Shown here piece by piece: positions 42,528 to 54,500 of a stretch of DNA of 60,000 bases. Position numbers and translations under genes: made by a program. Positions within the stretch are counted from its first letter, which is position 1. Each line of letters starts with the position of its first letter. Origin of the DNA: Nematostella vectensis (lineage: Eukaryota > Cnidaria > Anthozoa > Actiniaria > Edwardsiidae); assembly GCF_932526225.1 (NCBI RefSeq), contig NC_064043.1:5015501-5075500 (forward strand). Reading direction: 5' to 3'. The notes beneath the pieces are model-generated. The model did no database searches. It was not told the origin of the DNA and saw nothing but the letters and a program-made list of their open reading frames with translations.

Positions 42528-45500
42528 ATGGTGAGTGATAGATGCAGTCCGCCGTCTATTTTTGCTATTCACGAAACACATATGTTGATATGACAAAAAA
42601 AGATGCTCTCATAAAAGCTTTTTTATCATAGTGGAGATATTAACTTGAAGTAGTTCATGATCTTAAGGCTTGTAGCTGGAGGGGGTTTGATTTCCCATTG
42701 GATTAAGACTCCCCACCCACCACTTTGCATTATGCTTTGCTTTGTGTTATAAGTGGTAACCCTCAGAGGTACAAGAGTAGGGGTGTGACCCGCATGTGTC
42801 GACATGACGCAGTACCCTATGAAGACCAGCGGCTGGGAGAACCAGGCGAGGGGACAGAGACAGAGGCAGAGCAGCAGCTGAAACGTATGCTTCAAAATCA
42901 GCTGGACACAGACGTCACACTCGAAAGGTAGAGGCTGGATAGTGCTGTGCATATATTTTATTGTATTTCTAGTGACAAACTAAAAGTGGACTTTCACAAA
43001 TCATTGCTTAAGCAAAAAACAAAAAAAGTGTTCTTCCAATCTCCTTGCTTTTAAAGCCAGTAGTTGAGGTACCTGGTTATAAATAGGTCTGCAGGCACCA
43101 ATAGGCAATAAGAGGCCAGCCTGCTAATATTAGGGTTATTAGGGACATCTTCTATATCACCCATGCTTGCATGTAGGAAAAATATTTTTGATTTAACTGA
43201 TGGCTAAGTAATGATATTGTTATTTATTGACTATTTTACAGTCAAAAGAAGAAGCAAAAGACCTTCACAAGCTCTTCCACATACAACAGCTGTAACCCTG
43301 ATGCTACTGGAACCCTCAGCCTAAGAGCTTACCAGTCCCTTGAGGAGAGGAGTGAATATGAGGAAAAGCTACGTCAGTATGGACTCACAGATGATGAGAT
43401 CAAATACAAGCTTGAACTTAAGGGCATGGTACCCAAAGTATGTGTTATACAATGTATAGTAGAAGCCTGCTTGTAGGTTTGTGATGGCATTTAATCATAA
43501 AAACAGCCTCAATCGATCATAGTAGTCAGTGAGGTGTTGTTTTATAGTAAAAACAACTATTTGTCATCTAATTTTTTGCTAAAAATCCAAGATGGCATTT
43601 TGTACATACAATTGTTTGGTGCTCTGTTTTCATGAGAAAAAAAAACACAACCAAACATGTTCAAGCAGTTATTTTTGTGAGCAGGGGCGTAGCCAGGGGG
43701 GTGGCCAAGGGGGCCCGGACCCCCCTTTTAGCAGCCAAAAATACAGTAAATGTATGAGACATTATCTAATACAGGAGAAAATGCCTTAAAAGTCCCTTTT
43801 GGGCCCCCTCCTTTTAAAAATCCTGGCTACGCCACTTGTGAGGTTCTACAGATCAACAGAACAGTTTCTTAGAAGAAAGATAAAACACTAATAATTATGC
43901 TCAGTAAACTTGAACTTTCTGTTAACTCAAAATGTAACTCAAAATTTCTCAGGTTTTAAGTTAACAAGGTCAGACTGTAATGGCAGTGTGTAGCTGGACA
44001 AGGCTAGAATTGTGCCATTGATTGGCATAACATGGTCTTCTTTTTGAAGAATTTAATATACAGTACTTAGATCTTTTGTGCATACTCTGTCCCTACTCTG
44101 TTTCTCAGTAAAAACATCCCTGCAAAAGGAATATTAAAAAACTTTTCACAGTCTTGACATTTGTGGAATTTGAGTAACCAAGGAAATATGTGGAAGGTTT
44201 GCGCTAAGTGGGATTATCTATTGCAGGAAGCCAAGAGGTCAAATTATGGAGCTGATCCATTAGCAGAAAAGCAGCGTCTTGAAGAGCTCAAGAAAAAGAT
44301 TGAGGACAAGGAAAAGGCCCTGTCTGCACCAGACTCATTTTCCAATGTGCATTTGCTGTCCCGGCATGCAATGGAGGTGGAGATGTCCCTTAACCGAGGT
44401 ACTGAAAGGGCCAAAGACTTTAAGCATCTAGTTCAAGTCAGCAGTACAGGTGAGAAGCCCACTTAAAATTGAAAGTTTGTGGTTCTTAGACACCGTGTCA
44501 TGCTAAAAATTACATGAGCATGCCAAGTTTTTTGTAATAATAAATAAAATGGACATACAATTAACAATATAACTGAGCATCAATTCATGATTATCTCCTT
44601 TATAGGGGATTTTTTTTTCATAAGTTATGAGCCAAAATATGCAATACCAAGTCTTAAGCAGTAAAGCTTGAACACTAAACCACGTACCTAAATTAACACA
44701 ATAAGTCTCATTTTAATCAGTATATGTCAGTCTTCAAATTGGTATCTTATTTTATCCAATATGTTATATTCTAGTAGAAGCACTAGAGTGATGCGCCACT
44801 CAAGGTTATAAGGTCCAATTTAAAATCCCTTATTTTCAACACTTTTGCAGCTAATGACATTTTATATATCAGTCAAATTCCCTTTATCTTTATTAGTACA
44901 GTATCTTAAGGTCTTGGTAAAGGTAAACGACGTGTCAGCGGAAAAAGAATATTGTCGTGCCGCAATTTTCACTGCATGTACAAAATATATATCAAATAAA
45001 AGATAAAAGATTAAATTATCTCCTGCGTTTAAGTTTTGAGGCCTCAAACTCAAAAGTATGGAGTTTACTCTAGAGCGTAATGCACCTTCGCGTTATTGCG
45101 CATGCACTTGCACGTAATTGCATCTCAATGGCAAATTGATGATCTACTAAAGTGTGTGAGGACTTTTTGTTATTTGACATTGTCAACAAAATATCACAAA
45201 TCAAAGTTGGAACTCTCATTTCTAGCGAAATTTCGACACGAAAAGTGCTATTAAAGCGATCTCTAGTCGAAAATCCAAAATTCCTCACACACTTATGACA
45301 TGGCATAATTATCTGTCAAATCCCGAAAATTTGAAGTCGATATCTTAAAACCCATCACAAGGTTACGCCCGACAAGCTCGAGTTCTCACCTCAAAATAAT
45401 ACGCTAGAAAAGTCAAAGATTTGGCGTGAATTCACAGTCAACAGGTCACAGGAAACAGCAAAGGCCCATTTTAGCCGTCTTAGAATGCGATTTATGGAAA

Positions 45501-48500
45501 AACTTTTTGCAAAAATAAAGTTTAAGAACTATTGATACAGGTTTTACAAAAACTACAGTGGTGTCAAATTTACCTTTACCAAGACCTTTTTAAAGATCTT
45601 AAGAGATCATGAACTAAACAAATCATTTTTCCCAAAAAACAGTTTCAAACTTTTGACAACTTTAGAGACTGAGTGTCATTCTAATTGAAAATTTATTTTC
45701 TGTTAAAAAATACAGTAGTGAATATCAATTCTGGAGCAATGTCATAGGAACATAATATGTATTGTTTCATATTTGATAGTTTGGAGGGGGAGCAGTAGCG
45801 GTTCTAGGGGGAGGGTTTAGGGGGTTTAACCCCCCCCCCCCCCTTTGGGCTGTCAGAAAGTCATATGTAACAAAAAATATTACCCTCTCCCCGGAAAATC
45901 TAGATCCCCCCTGGGAAGGGGTGTTTAGAGCCATACTACTCCATATAACATGTCAGCAAATGCATAGAAGTTTTCTTTCCGAAGGAGTCAATGTTTTAGG
46001 ATCCCTGGCAAAGATACTCTGCTATTTATAGTACTTATATGATGGATGGCCTCTTACAACTGAACGCAAAATTTAATGCATCCGCTTATGAGTTGAATAT
46101 TAAATGCCTCCCCAAAGCACAATCAAAATTTTTTTCTATCTTTTTTATTAACTTGGGGTAAAATAATGAATCCATAAAATTACAGCAACGCTTTCAACTC
46201 TATCTCTATAGGAGTTGCGAACGTTATTGGCTTGTAGCAGTGGATATGAAAAACCTTTCCTAGAGGCGACATCTTAGACAGCAACCCTTTTCGATTGGAT
46301 ACCCTTGGTGCCAGAGGCTTGCCGCGTCAGGCTTAAAAATAATACAGTTATTTTAGCAGTAAGGCGCCACCACTGCTCGCACCCTCCCCTCCCATCAGCA
46401 TTTGTCATGCTTTCGGTTTTTCAGTGGTGTGTGACCCTCTGGATGTGTATTGGAAATAATCATTGATTTATAGCTAGCTTGAAGATATCTATCAATCTTT
46501 CAGGTTGTCGCAATATTGTGTAGTATTTTGAAATTTTTGCACAGTTATACTTTTGCATATGATACTTATTGTTATACTTGTTATACATATGTTATAGAGA
46601 GATTAGGGGAAAATAGCAGATGCTCGTTGAATTCTACGGTAAACATCACAAAGATTGCGATTGTGTGAAAATTCGAATGTTTGTGTGAATAAAATATAAA
46701 TTTTTAGAAGAGAAGTGCGAATGCTAGTACTGTAGGATTCTGAAATAAAATTTTAATTAATTCAGCCTTATTCTAGACGTTTAATGCATTAGTCGTGGAT
46801 TTTTAGTCTACAGTTTCTGTAAAGTAGAAATGTTTTCGGGACGATGATATGCACCTGTCTCCCTTTTTACTTCTGTTGTTGATTGCTTCATGTTTTTGTT
46901 TTTTATTGCTAAGTAGAAAAAGTAATCTTCTTTGCTTTGCATGGCTCTTGCTCTTGTCAGTAGTTTATTGGAAACATCTCCTGCACAAACGGACTCGGTT
47001 TTCTTATCTTTTCTTCTTGTCACACCTATTTAAACCAACCCACAGTTGATTGTCTTTTAAATGTTTTTAGGTATGCGTAAGGCAGGAAATATAAAATACA
47101 ATTGTTTCCTCGTTGAACATGCAGTCAGTGCAAAGCGTCTGATTAATATGTGTTTTTAATATCAACTTTATTTGATCGAAATAATATTTGTGTTGTGCTT
47201 CAAGAACAGACCATTTTGAAATTCAATTCACACGTTGAAAGGCTTATACATTTTATTAATCAAATCGTTATTTTTAGCAATTTAATCAACTCTCTCACTT
47301 GACCATACATCTGGTAAAACACTATTCTATTGTATTATTATGGAACTATATAACATCCTTCTTCACATTGTCTGCAGACTCTGTTACAAGCCTTGACAAG
47401 ATTCGTCATCTTTTTTCAACAGTGGACTGCGATAATGACCCAGTATTGCAAACATTACTGAGCAATACTCATCTATTGGGAGATCGCACTAGTCTACCCA
47501 AAATTCACCGCCCCCCGTCTAGTAAGAAGACAACGCTTACTGAGGAAGGCAACAACCCCGAATGTGTCGAGTTGTCATCCTCTTACAGCAAGACATGTCT
47601 TGGTGAGGCTACCAAAAACACTTTTGTGTTACCGGAGATCACTAGTATCGAAGAGAGTGAGATTTTGCACAACAGATTGAGTATAGACGAGATTAAACAG
47701 ATTCCGAGGTTCAAGGACTACGCCCCTGGGGAACCCAGTAAGGTTGGTGTTGTTGTGGTAAATAGTCATTGCTGTACCTTCTAACTGAAAAAAAGGTTTT
47801 AAGACGCGAATAGAATTGTAGCGGTGAAACCATCATTCTGTGGCTTCGTACAAACAACTGGTGCGAACGTTTTAAAAGAATTTTTTTCAGCATTTATGTT
47901 ATTTACATTTCATTGAATTGTAAGGAAGAGACAGGGTTTTTTATTTATCGTTTTATTGCTGTTTGGTGTTTTCGGAGCTTTCTACGTCTTGGTATTTTCA
48001 GAAAAAGTAACAATTTAAAGTGACCGTGTCTCGTAATAATGATTGTAGATTAAACACATAACTTCATAATTACAGATCTTAGCAGTGAAGTTTCTCTGTT
48101 ATTATTACAAACTGGAATAATAAGATTTAGAATAGGCTTTTTGTGTATTCTTTTCTTTGATGAGAAATGAAGGACGCTATTGCGTCAATATTTGGTTTTC
48201 TGGATCACATTTGAATATTTTCCTTCCAACAAAACAAAAAGCCTTATTTAAGCTTGGCAAGTATAAAGATTTCTTTAAGCCTTGAAGGCTATCAAATGCT
48301 GCCAAATGCTTGACTGTGATTATGGCGATTTTCCCCTGGCTCTAGAAGCCTTATCTCTTATTTCCCTTAAGCCAACAACACTTAACAGGGTAAAAGCTTT
48401 TCGATATTTTAAATACCTCGTTCGACTCTCGGCCTGAGTCTCTCCTCTGAATCTCTGCTCTCGACTCTCGGGGTTTACCCTGACTCAAAAGCTAAGAGAT

Positions 48501-51500
48501 GAGTTATGATTATATGAAGAGGAGTTATTTTCTATTAAAACTAAAACCTTTGAGTTTTAATATTTTAATGCCGTTTTCTAGGAACTTTCGGGGATTTGAT
48601 TATTCGTATTGAATGCGCCTCATATAAAAAAGGCCCACTTTCAGAAACTAACTTTGCCGAGGTCTAGACGCTTGAATTGATCCTGAGTAGTGTTTAATCC
48701 TACAAATGGTCAAAGACTCTCGACGATAAGAGTTTTTAGTGCTTGCCTTTACTATCTACGATATAAAAAGGGCAAAAAGCGGCTATTGAGAGGCAAGAAG
48801 GCAAACTTCTTGTTACAGATTGCTCAAGGAAATATTTTCCGATTCTAGCATTGTTTTTCTGGTACTCGCAATCGCTTTGCAAACACCATTTGCTGTCATT
48901 GAATAAACAAATTTATTGGAAAAAAAAAGTAATTTAAGGCGTAATGTTTTATATTTTTTGTGGCTTTTTATCGCCAAGCGAACATTATTTGACCATCTGT
49001 CAAATAATGCTATAATTAAGTGCTAAATGCTATAATTAAGTGCTAAAGGGCCACAACCGCAATGCTGCATTTTGGAAATGGGTATAATTAGTAATGTCTC
49101 GCTTTATTCTATTTACAGACGCTGTTTCTCAAGAACCTCAGTAACAAGGTGAAAGAGGAAGATCTGATCCGGCTTTTCCTCCGTTTCCAGCAGAATGGTG
49201 CACCCAAACTGGTATTCCGGCTGATGAAGGGGCGCATGAAAGGGCAAGCGTTCGTCACATTCCCAGGTAAACTACCTTTATCATTTGATAATGTATAAGA
49301 GATATGAGACATGGGCTAAAGGTGTGTAGGGATAGGGAATGGGTTTGTCACATCCCCCCTGGGGCCGGTTAACTTAAGGAGATTCGATACAGTTTCCCGA
49401 ATCTCCAACCATCCTGTCAATCACAACTCGTATCTTCTGCTACAGGGATCGGATCATCAAATAATTTGGCCATGCCATGTAGCTAGGGATGAACTTTATA
49501 AAAATATTACATGTGTTTACATTGCTGTTTCTATGGCAACGGAACGGCGAACCCGTTGAATTCACTATTCGCGAAGTGCTGTTCGCTACAGGGAAATTTT
49601 AAATAAATAAGCTCTCGGATATTTTACATCAGACCTTGGTCGACACTTAGAGGAAGTTTTATTACAATCTATAAGAGGAATCCCGAGAAATTGGCGTATT
49701 TTTATTTTCAGTCACTCTGTTATTTAACTACTTTGAAATTCGCCCCTGAAAAAAATCCATACGCGGGAAAAAATTTTTTTACCATTGTTATTTAGCTACC
49801 TCTTATTTCTAATAACATATAAAAAAATGAAAGCAATCGGTTTTGTTGATCGTAAGTTTTAGGTGCCATTCCGGGGACTATATGATACTTTCAAAATGAA
49901 GAAATTGAACTTTGTTGCATTTTTGGCCGCCAAATGAAATTTCGCCGATTAATTTTTTCGTCGTTTTTGTAGAATAAAATTAATATACTGAGAAACATTC
50001 GGGTTAGCTTTGAGCTCCGTTGAAGGGTTGTAAGTAAGCGATTAGATTTTTTGAAAATAGACATTTCAAGCGCAGTGCTTTCATTTTTTTATGTTATTAG
50101 AAATAAGAGGTAGCTAAATAACAATGGTAAAAACATTTTTGCCGGAGTATGGATTTTTTTCAGGGGCGAATTTCACGGTAGGTAAATAACAGTGGCTGAA
50201 AATAAAAATACGCCAATATCTCAGAATTTCGCTTATAGATTTTAATAAAACTTCCTCTAAGTGTCGACCAAGGTCTGATGTACAATATCATTTAGTTATT
50301 TGTTAAAAATTTCCCTGTAGCGAACAGCGCTTCGCGAATAGTGAATTTTACAGGTTCAACCTTTCCGTTGCCATAGAAACAGAAATGTAAACAAATGTTA
50401 CCTTTTTTATAAAGTTCATCCCTAGCTACATGGCATGGCCAAAAAGTTTGATGATCCGATCCCAGTAGCAGAAGATACGAGTTGTGATTGACAGGATGGT
50501 TGAGCAAACTGTATCGAATCTCCTTAACCCTAGATCAGCGCCTTATCCCGGGTTAAAATTCGCCGTTTCCGAAAGCCAAGTAATCCCCCGATCCACTATC
50601 CCTGGATGAAGCGAATGAAAAACTGGTTTGACGAGTAAAATTCACACAGGATACCCAGTAGATCAATGGAGAGAAACTCAAATATACCTTTGGTGGGTTT
50701 ATTTTCGCAGAGAAGCCCCAAAACACCTCTACATCGCCTGTAATACCTCCATTTCATTGCCAAAAATGTCATTTGCAGGATTCGAGTTGGTGCGTGACAC
50801 TAGCGAGACAGATTCATTTCAAGTATATATTCCATGCAACTTTCTGTCTGTCCAAGCACAATTTTTGAGTCAGCATCGCAACGAAGGTCGCATATCAAAG
50901 CGAAATGTTAGGACATTTGATCCTCGCTTTATAGACAATTCAGAAATACTCAGCGACCGTATTGTAATCAAAGTTGAATCAAATGTCCTAACATTTCGCT
51001 TTTTATCCGACCTTCGTTGCGATGCTGACTCGAAAACTGTGCTGGCACAGACAGAAAATTACATGAAATGTATACTTGGAATGAATCTGTCTCGTTAGTG
51101 TCACGGACCTCGAATCCTGCAAATGACAATTTTTGGCAATGAAATGGAGGTAATTACAGACGATGTAGAGGTGTTTTGGGGCTTTTCTGCAAAAATATTA
51201 CCACCAAAGGTAAATTTGAGTTTTTTTCTATTGATCTACTGGGTATCCTGTGTGGATTTTACTAGTCAAACCAGTTTTTCACTCGCGCTATCCAGGGTTA
51301 GTACATCGGGAAAATACTTGGCTTTCGGGAACGGCGAGTTATCCTAAGTTTAGCTAACCTACGATTAGCGAATTTAAACCAGGATTAGGCGCTGATCTAG
51401 GGTTAAATTTGCTCTAACCCACGATGAAATTTTTACCCCCGGACTAGTTTTGTTCCCGAAACGCTGGTTAGTGCTGACTCTGGGTTAGTTTGGAGGTAAA

Positions 51501-54500
51501 AATCTAACCCTGCTCGCGAGGTGGGTTAGCTCCCTAACCTACAGTTTAGTGGTGTAACACAGGCATCACAAACTTTGTAGTAGAACTCAAGTTTCGTAAA
51601 ATAAATTTGCCGACTAAAAAGACAAAAACAATATAGGAATCAAATGTCCTAACATTTGGCTTTGTTATGCTACCTTCGTTGCGACTGATGCTGACTCTAA
51701 AATTATGCTGGGCCAGACAGAAAGTTACATGAAATTTATACTTGAAATGTATGTCTCGCTAGTGTCACGCACCAACTCGAATCCTGAAAAGTCAATAAAA
51801 AGGCAATGAAAAGGAGGTATTACAGGCAATGTAGAGGTGTTCTCGGGCACCAAATTACTAAATTTGAGTTGCTCTCTATTGATCTACTGGGTATCCTGTG
51901 TAAGTTTTACTCGTCAAACCAGTTTTTTACTCGCTTAATCCAGGGTTTAGTAAATCGAGGGATTACTTGGCTTTCGGGAACGGCGAGTTATCCGTAGGTG
52001 AGCTAACCTACGATTAGCGAATTTTAACCCGGGATTAGGCGCTGATCTAGAGTTAAGTTAATCGGCCTTTCAGGAACCTGCCCCTGGTGTGTTTGAGAAA
52101 CAATTTTCTTGTGAAACGATTTCTTAATTTTCCAAGTTACTCTTGCTTGATGCCCCTGTAACACAGACGCTTACAGCATGAACCCCATAAGATTTAGATA
52201 TTAAAAAAGGGGATATACAAGAATAACTTATTTTTTGAAAGTTTTCTGGATTATGATGGGATAGTAGGGGTAGTAGCTTTGATCATTTCCACGAGATATC
52301 GGAATAACGCTGAGATATCGGAATAATAGCTCTATCGAGTTAAAAAAGGGCATCTTTATAGATTAATTACAATTTTAGACAAAATTAAGAATTTAAATTA
52401 AGGATTTAACGAATGAGATTTAGATTTTTTACTTACAATTTGACACTAAAAATAGGAAAGACATCTAACTAACTAGACTAAAGCTCTTTCCTCGAAACAC
52501 CCAGAAAACATTTTGGCTGGATTTTTTATTTACTTAATACTTTTTAATTGAGATATTATAAACATCGTATTTTTATGAAATTTCCTATTAAAGTAGGCCT
52601 CGTTTATAGTATGAAATTCTAGACCCAAAATCCGCTTATGGCTAATTTTTTAAAGGAATTAAATCGATATTTCAAGGGATAAAATAGTTATTAGACCCCG
52701 TCCCCACGTATCCGTTTTCATTTGAAAACGCAACCTTTTTGTTACGATCATTCTAAGCACCTGCTCATAATTCGCTTTCCATTTGCCTGCGCCCAGTGGC
52801 GACTGTAATGGGCGAATGAGTCGAAAAGTCGAGACATTGTGATGGAATTTGAATAAAACTTGCCGTAAAGCCCCTGTCACACGTACACTTTTCGGCTGCA
52901 ACTTGTCTCGCAAAATATGCTTGCTAGTCGCACGGGCCATGTCACACATGAATGGTTTTCTGCGACTTGAAGACATTTGTTGCGGAAAGTAGAAGTGAGA
53001 TAAAATATACGTGTGACAGGGCCTAAAGGGATTTGCCAAATTGGTAATCGCTAACACCTATCTAGGACTAGTTAGTTTGTTGCTTTTGTTGTTGTGCTGC
53101 TGATGTGGACCGCCTTCCTCCCACGCGGACACAAGCCATGTTATGTACAGTTCGTGGTCATGGTACGTGGTGTCTTCTTGAACTTCAACATTAATTCTGA
53201 CTTCTGTGAAACAAATGCATGCAGAGCTACCAGTTTTTGTCTAAATCATTTTTTCGTCGCCTTCTTTGATAGATAAAATATCTGTTTTCGTGAAGGGAGG
53301 ACGCAGTGAGTTGAACCCGGTAACACCACAGTCAAAGGCGCATGCGAGTGGTGATGTAGGTTGATTAGGAACTGAAACAATTGTTTTGTCTCTTAATTCT
53401 CACACTTTCACTTTTCTGAGGAAATGAAATAAGATTATGAAGCCTAGCCTTTGATCACTTATCTTATATATAATTTTATTTTTGCTTCATCACTTATCTT
53501 ATATATCATTTCACTTTTGCGGCTGGTGTTGCTCATTACATCTGGTTGATGAGACCTTCGGTCTGTCTGATTCGCTTTAGAGAAAAACTAACCTAACCAA
53601 AGATTAGAATGTCAATTAAGGCCGCAAACTAAAAAGAGAATCATTTTTTGCACCTCTAAAAAAAATTCAAAGCTGTTCTTACCCGGGATTGATTCTGCTT
53701 GTTACTGGCTTAAGGTCCCATCTAACCGCCTCCAGTTCAACACGCATTTGAATATGTAATAAGTGACTTCTGTGTCTTACAAATTAGCCTTTTGTGCGGG
53801 TGTTTATCTACATAGCATTCATAAGCACCATTCATCTCAGCACATCCCTTGTGAAAGGTCGATCTACTACTCTTGTTGGTAAGCTTTTACGATTATTTAA
53901 AAATTTAAAAGATGTTACACTCCATGGTAGATATTTTAAGCTCAGACTGATATTAGTACATAACTTTTAGTTATGTTAGTTATCGTTTTACTGTTCGTTA
54001 TCTTTTTTCTGTAGATCTAGAGTAGATCGAATCGATATTTTTTTTTCTTTTCAAAATGATTTTTGTTCAATTTACATTAACTACCTGTCCCAGCTTGTTT
54101 TATCGCGAATTGAAATAAAAACAAAAAAAATATTTAATTCAGGAACCGAGTATGTATGGAGAAATCGGAAAAGGTCTCTCCTCTCTTTTGTTTTGTCCCG
54201 GCTATCATTTGCTGTTTAATATCCATATAGGCCTCTTTTTACAATCTATCTATCCTTAAAATCTATTATACTCTAAACTCAGAATCGATGTTTAACATAT
54301 GTTTTTTTAACATTTTCTATTTTGCTTCCCTTTTTTTTCTTTGACAAATCTCTGTTGCAAGAATTCGTGTTACGAAATCCAGTCCTACCGAATAAACGAG
54401 CAAAGTAGCATTATTAAAACAAGCGAGAGTTTGTATTAGTAGGATTCATATTTTGTGGCTTAAGTAGATCGGGGAGAGGGCCACCATAATTGGAATGGGT

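Noticed and set aside
45784-45950. Possible MITE around a poly-C run (AGCGGTTCTAGGGGG)
   Set aside because: Only one end resembles a known terminal word and no clear inverted partner was found.
50628-51098. A 156-codon plus-strand frame
   Set aside because: It crosses the centre of a palindromic element, so its two halves are mirror images of the same DNA. There is no domain or splice support.
52659-53057. A 132-codon minus-strand frame
   Set aside because: It runs across a nested MITE with inverted ends inside an RBM41 intron, and no protein domain is recognisable.
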